From NCBI RefSeq assembly GCF_004135285.1, contig NZ_CP035494.1, positions 3,038,001 through 3,102,000 of the forward strand: DNA of 64,000 nt. The letters run 5' to 3'. Made by a program: the position numbers and the translations under genes. Positions within the stretch are counted from its first letter, which is position 1. Each line of letters starts with the position of its first letter. This stretch comes from Microbacterium protaetiae. GTDB taxonomy: Bacteria; Actinomycetota; Actinomycetes; Actinomycetales; Microbacteriaceae. Below, one piece after another: positions 40,229-49,532 of this stretch. The notes beneath the pieces were generated by a model, which was not told where the DNA came from, did no database searches, and saw only the letters and a program-made list of their open reading frames with translations.

Positions 40229-40519
40229 TCAGGCGATGCGCAGGCGCTTGCGCTCGCGCTCGTCGTGCGCGTTGCGGATGCGGGCAAGCAGCGGCAACAG
40301 CGCGTACACGATCGCGGCCGGCACGAAGGCGGCGGCCAGCCACAGCCAGGCCGAGGCTGTGGTTACTCCGAGCCAGGTCAGCAGCGCCCAGACGGCGCAT
40401 CCGACCACAGCGCCCACGATGGGGCCCAGGCCCGCGCCGCGGGTGTCGCGTGCGGGAACAGTGAAGTGCGCCAGCGCGCCGATCGCCGCCCCGTAGATGA
40501 GGGCGAGGACGATCTCCAT
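40229..40519 (-). CDS. Small membrane protein, unknown
   Basis: A 96-residue protein with three hydrophobic segments (about residues 3-18, 30-50 and 55-78) and a basic tail NAHDERERKRLRIA. No family motif is evident. Its ATG shares a base with the DUF3107 stop (ATGA overlap), so both are co-translated. It is convergent with the MiaE-like gene. Confidence 0.7.
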   Translation of the reverse strand: MEIVLALIYGAAIGALAHFTVPARDTRGAGLGPIVGAVVGCAVWALLTWLGVTTASAWLWLAAAFVPAAIVYALLPLLARIRNAHDERERKRLRIA

Positions 40520-40743
40520 CAGGCGACGAATCCAACCTTGCGCACGTCTTCGGTGCCCAGCTCGACGTACGCGAGACCCGCGGTGGGAACGATGTAGGAG
40601 TTGCCCTTGGCGTCGCTGAGCGTGACGTGCGGAGCACCCGACTCGAGTGCCTGGGTCACTGTGGCGCGCACGGCGTCGGCCGTGTCGTCGCTCTCGAAGT
40701 TCAGTTCACGTCCGGTGTTCACGATGCCGATGCGGATCTCCAC
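40519..40743 (-). CDS. DUF3107 family protein (74 aa)
   Basis: A 74-residue soluble protein matching the actinobacterial DUF3107 family (MEIRIGIVNTGRELNFES..., then VPTAGLAYVELG). Its small alpha/beta fold has no catalytic motif. The start is GTG with GGAAAGGCAG upstream, and a TAGAGT -10 on the minus strand at 40785-40790 gives a leader of about 35 bases. It heads a two-gene unit with the small membrane protein. Function is unknown. Confidence 0.9.
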   Translation of the reverse strand: MEIRIGIVNTGRELNFESDDTADAVRATVTQALESGAPHVTLSDAKGNSYIVPTAGLAYVELGTEDVRKVGFVA

Positions 40744-40884
40744 GGATCACTGCCTTTCCATGCCGTTCGGGCGGGTATGTGACGACTCTACGGCACCCTC
40801 ACCCCACCTCGGCTCGGGCACCGCACGCTCTGCGCGAACGCGCCGGCAGCCGGTGTCGGTGTCAGGCGCTAGCGTGGCAGAACA

Positions 40885-43800
40885 ATGGACAGCACCACCC
40901 GCACGCCGCCCGCCTTGGCCGCCGTCGACCCCCTCGACCCCGCGCAGCGCACGATCGTCGACCTGCCTGCGGCATCGTCGGGCACGGTGGTGGGCGCGCC
41001 GGGGACCGGCAAGACCACTGCACTGGTCGCACGGGTGCAGGCGCTGGCAAGGGCAGGGCAGCCCGACGATGTGCTGGTGCTGACGCCGAGTCGGGTGACG
41101 GCCACTGTGCTGCGCGACCGGCTGGGGCTTGCCGTCGAACGCGCGACCTCGGGTGCGTTGGCGCATTCGGTGGCATCCTTCGCTTTCCGGCTGGTGCGGG
41201 CCGCACAGGTGCGCGCGGGCGGCGAACCACCCCGGCTGCTGACCGGGGGCGATGAAGACCAGCTGATCCGCGATCTGCTCGACGGTGATGCGCAAGACGA
41301 GGCCGCCGGCGTCGTGCGCTGGCCTGCCTGGCTTTCTGCCGACGTGCGTGCGACGAGGGGCTTCCGCAGCGAGATGCGGGCATTTCTGGCCGAATGCACG
41401 ACCCTGGGCGTCGAACCTGATCGGCTGGCGGCACTGGGTGCGCGATTCAGCATCGACACCTGGGGGGCGGTGGCCTCGTTCTTCCGGGAGTACGTGCAGG
41501 TGCGCGCCGATATGCGCGGCGCGCATCGCGACGCGGCCGGGCTGATACGCGAGGCTGTCGGGCTGGTGCGCACGGGCGATGAGTCCGTGCGCGGCCTGCT
41601 TCCGCGCGCGATGCTCGTCGATGACGCGCAGGAGCTCACCCTCGGGGGCATCGAACTGCTCGAGGCGTGCCGGGCCGCGGGCGTCGCGGTGCTCGCGTTC
41701 GGCGATCCCGATGTCGGAGCGGGGGCCTTCCGCGGGGCGACGCCCGAGAACTTCGCCCGCCTGCAGCGTGCACTGGGTGCGGGGCACGTGCTGGCCACGG
41801 TGCACCGTGGCACTGCTTTTCAGGCCGATCTGGCGCGCACCGTGACAGCCCACATCGGCACCGCCGGCGGGGTCGCCCATCGACGGCCGCCCGCAGGAGC
41901 CGACGACGACGGATCAGTGCAGACCATGCTGCTGCGCTCAGCGGCTGAGGAATACGACGTGATAGCGCGTCTGCTGCGCGAGCGGCACGTGCGCCACGAC
42001 GTGCCGTGGAGCGCGTGCGCCGTGATAGCACACGACACCCGGCAGGTGGCGGCTCTGGAAGCGGAGCTCTCGGCCCGTGAAGTGCCCGCGCGCGCCGCCG
42101 GCCCGGGCCGTGCCCTCGGTGAGCTGCGCCCGGTGCAAGATCTGCTGCGCGTGGTCGAGCTCGCCGCGCTCGACCCGCAGGCCTGGACGGCAGATGACGT
42201 TTCCGATGCGCTGAGCGGCGTCGTCGGCGGGTTCGACCCCGTGCAGCTGCGGCGGCTGCGCACCGCGCTGCGACATGAAGAGCTGCGTGCCGAGGGCCTG
42301 CGGTCCGGCAAGGAGCTGCTGCTGTCTGCGATGCGGCATCCTCTCGAATTCGATCTCATCGACATGCGCGAGGCGCGTCGTGCAGCACGGTGCGCCCGTA
42401 CGCTGCACCGGGTGCGCGAGCAGCGCGCCCTGGGCGCAAGCGCCCACGAGCTGCTCTGGACGGTGTGGGAGGGATCGGGCCTGGCGCGCGTGTGGTCGCA
42501 GGCGAGGCGGGGCAATGGACCGCTCGCCGAACAGGCAGATCGCGACCTCGATGCCGTTGTCGCCCTGTTTCAAGCCGCCAAGAGGTTCGGTGAGCGACAG
42601 GATGCCGCAGCCGATGATCCGATGATCTTCATTCGCGGCATCCTGCACAGCGATGTCGCCGAAGACCGCCTCGAAGCTGACGCGGGTTCCGAGGCCGTGG
42701 CCGTCTTGACCCCCGCCGCCGCGCTGGGGGCCGAATTCGACACCGTCGTGGTCGCCGGCGTGCAAGACGGCGTGTGGCCCAACACCCGGCTGCGCGGCAG
42801 CCTGCTGGACACCTGGCGACTGGCCGACGCCATCGCGCGCGATCCGGCTGACGCGGGCTCGCCCGATGTGCTCGACCGGCGACGGCAGGCGATGCACGAC
42901 GAGCTGCGGCTTTTCGCACGCGCTGTCACGCGTGCGCGCTCGCGTCTGATCGTCACCGCCGTCGACGACGATGACACCGGCCCCAGCGCCTTCTTCGAGC
43001 TTCTCCCACAGCCGACTCCGCCGGGGCATCTGGCCGAGCATCCGCTCTCGCTGCGCGGGCTGGTCTGTGAGCACCGGCGCACGCTGACCGATCCGCGCAT
43101 GGTGCATGACGGCGTCCGGCGCGCACACGCCGCCGGTCAGCTGGCGCTCCTGGCAGCCGCCGACGTGCCGGGGGCGGATCCGCTGCAGTGGTACGGGCTG
43201 GCCGACCCCACCTCGAGCGCGCCGCTGCGCGACCTGCACAGGGAGGATGTGCGGGTCTCGCCGTCGCGCCTGGCGGCGCTGGAGACCTGTCAGCTCGACT
43301 GGGTCATCGGCGACCTCGGCGGTGACGCGGGCGGCGCGACGGCGGGACTGGGCACCATCATCCACTCGGCCCTCGAGCATGCCGCCGGCCCTGACGAGCA
43401 GCAGCTGTGGCAGATCGTGGAACAGCGGTGGGGCGAACTGGACTTCGACGCGCCGTGGCTCGACCGCGCCACGCGACGACAGGCCCGTGACCTGGTGCAT
43501 CGTCTGTCGGTGTATCTGCACCGATTCGAGGCATCCGGCGGCCGGCTGCTCGAGGCAGAGCCGCACTTCGAGGTGCCCGTCGCCATCGACGCGGATGCAC
43601 CGTATCGGGCACTGCTGAGCGGGTACATCGATCGCGTCGAACTCACCGCCGACGGGCGGGTGGTCATCGTCGACCTGAAGACGGGCAAGAGCGAGCCGCA
43701 GAGCGATGCAAAGGTCGTCGACAACCCCCAGCTGGCCGCCTACCAGCTCGCCTTCGAGTCGGGGACCATCGAGGGAACGTCGGGACTCGCCCCCGGAGGC

Positions 43801-44028
43801 GCCAAGCTGCTGGTCCTGCGGCCGTCGGCCAAGGGCAAGGAGTACGCCGAGCCCTGGCAGCCGCCCTTCGATGATCAGACCCGCGTCGCCTTCACGGAAC
43901 GGGTGCGCGCGGCGGTGGAGGTGATGCAGGCGGCGCGCTTCACGGCCCCGTTCGAAGAGCACTGCCGCGATGAGCACAGTCACGGGCTGTGCCGCATCCA
44001 CACCATCGGGGTGGTGAGCGCGTCGTGA
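40885..44028 (+). CDS. adnA: AdnA-type helicase-nuclease subunit (DNA end resection)
   Basis: A 1047-residue subunit of the actinobacterial AdnAB DNA break resection motor-nuclease. UvrD-like helicase motifs include GAPGTGKTTALV near residue 35. Motif II reads MLVDDAQELT near 245, with DDAQ instead of DExQ, consistent with AdnA being the weaker motor. The C-terminal PD-(D/E)XK nuclease has HSALEH near 830, VIVDLKTGK near 930 and QLAAYQLAF. Cysteines in ALETCQLD and in EEHCRDEHSHGLC flank the nuclease and could hold a cluster, which is a guess. It overlaps adnB by four bases. Confidence 0.92.
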   Translation: MDSTTRTPPALAAVDPLDPAQRTIVDLPAASSGTVVGAPGTGKTTALVARVQALARAGQPDDVLVLTPSRVTATVLRDRLGLAVERATSGALAHSVASFAFRLVRAAQVRAGGEPPRLLTGGDEDQLIRDLLDGDAQDEAAGVVRWPAWLSADVRATRGFRSEMRAFLAECTTLGVEPDRLAALGARFSIDTWGAVASFFREYVQVRADMRGAHRDAAGLIREAVGLVRTGDESVRGLLPRAMLVDDAQELTLGGIELLEACRAAGVAVLAFGDPDVGAGAFRGATPENFARLQRALGAGHVLATVHRGTAFQADLARTVTAHIGTAGGVAHRRPPAGADDDGSVQTMLLRSAAEEYDVIARLLRERHVRHDVPWSACAVIAHDTRQVAALEAELSAREVPARAAGPGRALGELRPVQDLLRVVELAALDPQAWTADDVSDALSGVVGGFDPVQLRRLRTALRHEELRAEGLRSGKELLLSAMRHPLEFDLIDMREARRAARCARTLHRVREQRALGASAHELLWTVWEGSGLARVWSQARRGNGPLAEQADRDLDAVVALFQAAKRFGERQDAAADDPMIFIRGILHSDVAEDRLEADAGSEAVAVLTPAAALGAEFDTVVVAGVQDGVWPNTRLRGSLLDTWRLADAIARDPADAGSPDVLDRRRQAMHDELRLFARAVTRARSRLIVTAVDDDDTGPSAFFELLPQPTPPGHLAEHPLSLRGLVCEHRRTLTDPRMVHDGVRRAHAAGQLALLAAADVPGADPLQWYGLADPTSSAPLRDLHREDVRVSPSRLAALETCQLDWVIGDLGGDAGGATAGLGTIIHSALEHAAGPDEQQLWQIVEQRWGELDFDAPWLDRATRRQARDLVHRLSVYLHRFEASGGRLLEAEPHFEVPVAIDADAPYRALLSGYIDRVELTADGRVVIVDLKTGKSEPQSDAKVVDNPQLAAYQLAFESGTIEGTSGLAPGGAKLLVLRPSAKGKEYAEPWQPPFDDQTRVAFTERVRAAVEVMQAARFTAPFEEHCRDEHSHGLCRIHTIGVVSAS

Positions 44029-47000
44029 GCGCGCCACTGCTGACCCCCGGCCTCATCGCGGCCGCGCTCGGGCAGTTCGCCCCGACGGCCGAGCAGGCCG
44101 AAGTGATAGCGTCGCCGTTGGCTCCCGCGCTGGTGGTCGCCGGCGCCGGCAGCGGAAAGACCGAGACGATGGCGGCCCGCGTCGTCTGGCTCGTGGCCAA
44201 CGGCATCGTCCGACGTGATCAGGTGCTCGGCCTCACCTTCACCCGCAAGGCCGCCGGCGAACTGGCCGAGCGCATCCAGCGCCGGCTGGCACGCCTCGCA
44301 GAGTTCGAGCGGAAAGGTCTTCTGCCGCACCTGCCCCGGCTGCACGCCGACGGCGCGCTGCAGGTGTTCGCCGACCTCGAACGTGACGGGGGCTCGGATC
44401 GCGCACGGCGGAAGGCCATGGCCGACCTCGCCGAACGGATCGGCGCCGAGCCGGCTGTCGGCGACGACGAAACCCTGCTGCATCGGCCGACGGTGGCCAC
44501 CTACAACAGCTTCGCCGATTCGATCGTGCGGGAGCACGCGGTGCGAATCGGACGTGACCCCGAGGCGGTCGTGATGAGCGAGACGGCGGCGTGGCTGCTC
44601 ATGCGCCGGGTCGTGTTCGGCTGCGACGACGAACGGCTGGAGAACATCGACCGCGCCCCGCGGACTGTCATCGATGCCGCCCTGCGCATCGCCCGCGACG
44701 CCGTCGACAACCTCGTCGACCTCGACCAGCTCGCCGCCTTCCCGGCCCGGTTCCGCCGCGTGCTCGAGGCGCCCTCCACGCGAAAAGGAACGACCGTCTA
44801 CGCCGGTGTCGCCTCGGCGTCGACGAATGTCGACGCCCTCGAGATCCTGGTCGAGTTGGCGCGGGAGTACGCGGTGCAGAAGCGGCGGCTGGGCGTGCTC
44901 GACTTCTCTGATCAGGTCGCCGGGGCTCTCGAAGTCGTCGACTCCCATCCGGCGGTGGCTGCTGAGCTGCGGGGTCGGTATCGGGTGGTGCTGCTGGACG
45001 AGTACCAGGACACTTCGGTCGTGCAGACCCGACTGCTGTCGGGACTTTTCGCCGGAGCGACGGTGATGGCCGTCGGCGACCCGCACCAGGCCATCTACGG
45101 ATGGCGCGGCGCCAGCGCGGGAAACCTCGGCGGCTTTCAGAGCGCGTTCGCCCCCGACGGTGCGGCGGGCCGGTATTCGCTGATGACCAGCTGGCGCAAC
45201 AGCGCACGCGTGCTGTCGGCCGCCGGCGCGGTGCTCACGCCGCTGGCGGCCTCGAGTCCGATTCCCGTGGGTGAGCTCGTGGCCCGGCCTCAGGCGCCGC
45301 GCGGGGCGGTCGAGATCGCCGTGGAAGACGACGTCGAGACCGAGGCGCAACGGGTCGCCGAGTGGTTCGAGAACGTGCGTGCCCGTCGTGCCGTCGAAGG
45401 TCGCTCCACGACCGGCGCCGTTCTGTTCCGCAGCAAGAAGCACATGGTGCGCTTCGCGGACGCGTTGGCCGTGCGCGGCATCCCGCATCGCATCCTGGGG
45501 CTCGGGGGACTGCTGTCCACGCCCGAGGTCGTCGACGTCGTCAGCGCGCTGCGCGTGATCTGCGACCCGCGCGCGGGCTCAGCCCTCATCCGGCTGCTGG
45601 TGGGTCCCCGCTGGCGGATAGGGCTCGCCGATCTGCGGGTGCTGGCGCAGCTGGCCCGGCGGATCAGCGAGCACGATGCGGCGCTGCAGCGGCTGACCCC
45701 CGAGGTGTCTGAGCGGATCCGCACGTCGTCGGGCGACGAGCAAGGGTCGCTGATCGACGCACTCGATTTCGTTCTGCGCGTGCCCGATGACCACGGATGG
45801 CTCGCCGGATTCACCGCGTCAGCACGAGAGCGGCTGCGCGAAGCCGCCGCGGTGTTCGCCGGGCTGCGGCAGTCGGCGTCGCAGCCGATCGCCGAACTTG
45901 TGCGGATGATCGAACTCGAGCTTCGCCTCGATGTCGAACTGGCCGCGAACGAGGCGCGGGGGCCGGCACGCATCGCCTCGGCCCAGCTGCGCGCGTTCCT
46001 TGACGAGGTGCATGCGTTTCTGGCAGCCGACGAGACCGGGTCGTTGCCCTCTCTGCTGGCGTGGCTGGATCATGCCGAGCAGCTCGACGAGTTCGCGCCG
46101 CGCACCGAGCCGCCCGAAGACGACGTGGTCCAGTTGCTGACCATCCACGGCTCGAAGGGGCTGGAGTGGGATGCCGTCGCCGTCGTTCGGATGGTCGAAT
46201 CCGAACTTCCGACCGCGCCCAAAGACAAGGCGGGCTGGCTGGGCTTCGGGATCCTTCCGTACGAGTTCCGCGGCGATGCCCAGTGGCTGCCGGTGCTGGG
46301 GTGGCAGACGGCACAGACCCAGCAAGAGCTGAAGCAGGCCATCGAGCGGTTCGAAGAGCAGAACCGCCGCCGTCAGGTCGACGAAGACCGCCGGCTCGCC
46401 TACGTGGCCGTCACCCGCGCCCGCGATCACCTGCTGCTGACGGCCTCACCATGGGCGGGCACCGTCAAGCCGCGCGGGCACAGTCCGTTCCTGGTCGAGA
46501 TCGCCGAGGCCCTCGACATCGCTCTGCCCGACCGTGCGCCTGGCGAGAACCCGTTCGACGGACGCCGCCGCCTGCTGAGTTGGCCGCTGGATCCCCTGGG
46601 AACCCGGCGGGAGCGGGTCGAGAACGCGGCCGCCGCCGTGCGGGTCGCACAGCGGGCTGACCCGGTTGCCGCCGACGATGACCTCACCCTTCTGCTGGCC
46701 GAGCGGGCCGCGCGCGGCCGTCCGGCCGCTGCGACTGCTCCGGTGCGCATCCCCGCCTCGCGGTATAAGGACTTCGTCGCCGACTACGCGGGCACGGTGG
46801 CCGCGATCGCCCGGCCGATGCCCGAGCGCCCCTACCGGCAGACGCGGTTGGGCACGCTCTTCCACGCCTGGGTCGAGCATCGCTCGGGGCTCGTCGGCGC
46901 CGCGGGGTCGCTCGACGATGCCCTGTGGGAGTCGGCGGACGAAGCGACGGCCGATGCGGATGCCGCGGCGCTGCGCAGCCTGCAGGAGGCGTTCGAGCGC

Positions 47001-47303
47001 TCGGAGTGGGCCGAACTGGCGCCACTGGAGGTGGAGACAGAGATCGACTTTCCCTTCACCGATCTCGACGGCACCCCGCACCTGGCCATCTGCAAGCTCG
47101 ACGCCGTCTACCGGCGGGGCGAGCGCATTGAGATCGTCGACTGGAAGACGGGAGCCGCGCCGCGCGACGATGCGGAGCGTGAAGCGCGGCTGCTGCAGCT
47201 GCAGCTCTACCGTCGGGCCTACCACGCCAAGCACGGTGTGCCGTTGGACCGGATCGATGTCACGCTGTTCTACCTCGCGCACGACCTGATCGTGCGCGGA
47301 TGA
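44025..47303 (+). CDS. adnB: AdnB-type helicase-nuclease subunit
   Basis: A 1092-residue partner of AdnA and the probable lead motor. Walker A is GAGSGKTETMAAR near residue 37, TRKAAGELAER is motif Ia, motif II is canonical (VVLLDEYQDTSVVQT near 325), LTIHGSKGLEWDAV near 705 is motif V, and YVAVTRARDHLL near 793 is motif VI. The C-terminal nuclease shows LGTLFHAWVEH, IEIVDWKTGA near 1037 and LQLQLYRRAY. GTG 44025 overlaps the adnA stop as GTGA; an extension to 43989 would lie in adnA. Together the pair resects double-strand ends for recombination. Confidence 0.94.
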   Translation: MSAPLLTPGLIAAALGQFAPTAEQAEVIASPLAPALVVAGAGSGKTETMAARVVWLVANGIVRRDQVLGLTFTRKAAGELAERIQRRLARLAEFERKGLLPHLPRLHADGALQVFADLERDGGSDRARRKAMADLAERIGAEPAVGDDETLLHRPTVATYNSFADSIVREHAVRIGRDPEAVVMSETAAWLLMRRVVFGCDDERLENIDRAPRTVIDAALRIARDAVDNLVDLDQLAAFPARFRRVLEAPSTRKGTTVYAGVASASTNVDALEILVELAREYAVQKRRLGVLDFSDQVAGALEVVDSHPAVAAELRGRYRVVLLDEYQDTSVVQTRLLSGLFAGATVMAVGDPHQAIYGWRGASAGNLGGFQSAFAPDGAAGRYSLMTSWRNSARVLSAAGAVLTPLAASSPIPVGELVARPQAPRGAVEIAVEDDVETEAQRVAEWFENVRARRAVEGRSTTGAVLFRSKKHMVRFADALAVRGIPHRILGLGGLLSTPEVVDVVSALRVICDPRAGSALIRLLVGPRWRIGLADLRVLAQLARRISEHDAALQRLTPEVSERIRTSSGDEQGSLIDALDFVLRVPDDHGWLAGFTASARERLREAAAVFAGLRQSASQPIAELVRMIELELRLDVELAANEARGPARIASAQLRAFLDEVHAFLAADETGSLPSLLAWLDHAEQLDEFAPRTEPPEDDVVQLLTIHGSKGLEWDAVAVVRMVESELPTAPKDKAGWLGFGILPYEFRGDAQWLPVLGWQTAQTQQELKQAIERFEEQNRRRQVDEDRRLAYVAVTRARDHLLLTASPWAGTVKPRGHSPFLVEIAEALDIALPDRAPGENPFDGRRRLLSWPLDPLGTRRERVENAAAAVRVAQRADPVAADDDLTLLLAERAARGRPAAATAPVRIPASRYKDFVADYAGTVAAIARPMPERPYRQTRLGTLFHAWVEHRSGLVGAAGSLDDALWESADEATADADAAALRSLQEAFERSEWAELAPLEVETEIDFPFTDLDGTPHLAICKLDAVYRRGERIEIVDWKTGAAPRDDAEREARLLQLQLYRRAYHAKHGVPLDRIDVTLFYLAHDLIVRG

Positions 47304-47304
47304 G

Positions 47305-48543
47305 TCAGGATGACGCCCAGCGGCGCAGTGCGGCTTCTGCGGCGCGGCCGGCCTCGGCAGCGTCAGGGTCGCGCTGCGCGGTGTCGTCATCGTCGGCGCC
47401 GTCGGCGACCCACGCAGAGAACTGCAGGGGGGCTGTCGCCTCCTGATCCGATGCGTCAGCGCTGTCGTCGCCGACGATGCCGTCGTCGGCGAAGAACGAA
47501 GTGTCGCTCGCGTCGTATGCATCGGTCTGCATCGAGGTGTCGACGTCGGAGGCGGAGGGGGCGGCCAACCGGCCGATCAGCGCGATCGCCTCGTCGACGT
47601 CGAGGTCGTCCTCGGCGAGCAGATCGTCATCGACGACGGTGTCGGCGAGCGACGTGAGAAGGCCCTCGGCGTCGTCGACGATCCCGTCGTCGCCGATCTC
47701 GTGCCCGTGCACGAGCCACTTCGCGAACTCGAGTTCGGCGTACAGGCGCGCACGGATGCGCAGGGCCGCGTCGGGGGTGCGCACGCTTCCGGCCAGGTAC
47801 GCGTTGAGCACATCCTCGGCGCCCTCGGGTGCTGAAGAGAGCCAGCGCACATCGAGCGCCGGGTCGCCCACGCTCAACCCCTGCCAGCTCAGCAGACCTG
47901 TGACGGTCGGGATGCCGAGGCGGTTCTCGAACACGAAAGCATCCGCCGTTGTTCCCCCGAGCGTGAGCACCGGTTCGAATCGCCACAGCCGATCCGAGGC
48001 CAGTGCCCGCGACCACCGAGACAGCAGCGAGACCGGCACGCGGTGGCTCGCCGCCACGCGATCCAGCAGCCGCGATACGTCGTCGCGGGCTTGCGCGGCA
48101 GTGCGCTGAGGCAGGTCTTCGGCCCGCGCGACGGATTCGGGAAGAGCATGAACGGCGGCGATGGCCGAGCCCAGCGAGGTGGCCACCCCGCGGCCGGAGG
48201 GTACGTGCGCGGCATCCACGCGGTAGCCGTCGAGGAAGTCGACGACTACCGCGGTGTGCCCGTCCTGTGTGGCACGACCGTGCAGAACCGGCGCGCGGAA
48301 CGGCAGCAGTGCGCGCACGCCGCTGGTGAGCGCGGTCAGGGCGCGGGCCTCGGCGTCGAGCTCGGCCGAGGCGTCGGCATCGGTGGCCACCCGCACCACC
48401 ACACGTGAGCCATCGGCGAGTGAGGCGACGGCCGAATCGAACCTACCGGCCGCGTTTTCGCTGAGCGCACGCACGTCGACGACGTTCGCTCCGGGCCAGG
48501 CTGAGGTCACTGTCGCCGCTAGAGTGAGGGGTGAACGTGCCAT
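47305..48543 (-). CDS. Aminoglycoside phosphotransferase (APH)-like kinase with acidic tail
   Basis: A 412-residue protein-kinase-fold protein of the APH family. VVVRVATDADASAELDAEAR near residue 55 is the nucleotide lobe with a lysine replaced by Arg. The catalytic loop HxD seems degraded: GLLSWQGLSVGDPALDVRWL near 225 holds the metal-binding GDPALD. The last 90 residues are very acidic low complexity. A role in resistance is unlikely, and a small-molecule kinase or pseudokinase is as plausible. On the minus strand TACCCT lies six bases before the ATG, so it is leaderless. It is convergent with adnB with a one-base gap. Confidence 0.75.
   Translation of the reverse strand: MARSPLTLAATVTSAWPGANVVDVRALSENAAGRFDSAVASLADGSRVVVRVATDADASAELDAEARALTALTSGVRALLPFRAPVLHGRATQDGHTAVVVDFLDGYRVDAAHVPSGRGVATSLGSAIAAVHALPESVARAEDLPQRTAAQARDDVSRLLDRVAASHRVPVSLLSRWSRALASDRLWRFEPVLTLGGTTADAFVFENRLGIPTVTGLLSWQGLSVGDPALDVRWLSSAPEGAEDVLNAYLAGSVRTPDAALRIRARLYAELEFAKWLVHGHEIGDDGIVDDAEGLLTSLADTVVDDDLLAEDDLDVDEAIALIGRLAAPSASDVDTSMQTDAYDASDTSFFADDGIVGDDSADASDQEATAPLQFSAWVADGADDDDTAQRDPDAAEAGRAAEAALRRWASS
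48520..48525 (+). promoter_or_regulatory. Candidate -10 box of nudC inside the divergent gene
   Basis: TAGAGT lies within the first codons of the APH-like gene on the opposite strand. A start near 48532 would give nudC a leader of about 70 bases and overlap the divergent promoter. There is no clear -35. Confidence 0.4.
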
Positions 48544-48605
48544 GCCCCCAGGGTAGGTCGGGCCGGGCGACCGGGTGCGTCGCCACGCCCGGCACGGAGG
48601 TATCG

Positions 48606-49532
48606 ATGACGGCACATGCAGACACGCACGCGCGCGTCACGGGTCGCGCCCTTGTTGATCGCAGCGCGGCCGAACGCGCTGATGACGCTCTGATCCCGCG
48701 GCTGCGTTCGGACCCGACCACCCGCGTGCTGGTGGTACGCGGTGATCGCGTCGAGGTGAGCGGCGACTCCGCCTTGCGGCTGCGGTGGTCGCGTGCCGAC
48801 CAAGCGCCCGTCGATGCCGCCTGGGCGTTCCTCGGCCGCGCCGACGACGGCGCGGCACTGCTGCTGGCCCGGGTCGAGGCGCACGAAGGCTCCGAAGGCA
48901 CCTGGGCGTCGCTGCGAACGGTGGGCGGTGCGCTCTCACCCGTTGACGCCGACATACTGGCGATGGCTATAGCCCTGGGCCGTTGGTTGGGCGACTCCGT
49001 ATACTGCCCTCGCTGCGGTGCGGCCACCCAGGTGCGCAGCGCAGGGTGGTCGCGACAGTGCGCGAACTGCAGCACCGAGCATTTTCCGCGCACCGACCCG
49101 GCCGTCATCGTCGCGGTCACCAGCGCTGCGTCGCCCCACCGGCTGTTGTTGGGGTCGAACACGCTGTGGGGCGCCAACCGGTTCTCGTGCTTCGCAGGCT
49201 TCGTCGAGGCCGGCGAATCGGCCGAGGCCGCTGTGGAGCGCGAGCTGTTCGAAGAGGCGGGGGTGCGTGTGCACGACGTGCAGTACCGGCGGTCGCAACC
49301 GTGGCCGTACCCGCGCTCCCTCATGCTGGGTTTTCGCGCACGAGCCGTCGACGACGCGCAGGCGCACGCAGACGGTGAGGAGATCGCCGCGCTGCGCTGG
49401 TTCACCCGCACCGAGATCGGTGAAGCCCTGGGGCGTCGGGAGGCCGCCCCCGCCGACGATCGGCTGCTGCTGCCCGGGCGGGCCTCGATTGCGCACAGCC
49501 TCATCGCCGAGTGGTATGCGGAGAGCGCATGA
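48606..49532 (+). CDS. nudC: NADH pyrophosphatase / RNA deNADding enzyme NudC
   Basis: A 308-residue Nudix hydrolase that splits NADH and removes NAD caps from RNA. The four-cysteine zinc ribbon YCPRCGAATQ...CANC lies near residue 135, the Nudix box GFVEAGESAEAAVERE, LFEEAGV near 200, and the NudC-specific SQPWPYPRSLMLGF just after it (residues 235-248). ATG 48606 has GGAGG six bases upstream and is preferred over in-frame GTG 48531. Its stop overlaps the uvrD2 start as ATGA, an order kept in mycobacteria. Confidence 0.94.
   Translation: MTAHADTHARVTGRALVDRSAAERADDALIPRLRSDPTTRVLVVRGDRVEVSGDSALRLRWSRADQAPVDAAWAFLGRADDGAALLLARVEAHEGSEGTWASLRTVGGALSPVDADILAMAIALGRWLGDSVYCPRCGAATQVRSAGWSRQCANCSTEHFPRTDPAVIVAVTSAASPHRLLLGSNTLWGANRFSCFAGFVEAGESAEAAVERELFEEAGVRVHDVQYRRSQPWPYPRSLMLGFRARAVDDAQAHADGEEIAALRWFTRTEIGEALGRREAAPADDRLLLPGRASIAHSLIAEWYAESA

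Noticed and set aside
47305..48543. Antibiotic resistance phosphotransferase
   Set aside because: The APH-like fold is present, but the catalytic loop looks altered and the long acidic tail is unlike resistance enzymes.
48531..48605. N-terminal extension of NudC from GTG 48531
   Set aside because: GGAGG six bases before ATG 48606 gives a better start, and the extra 25 residues are not family-like.
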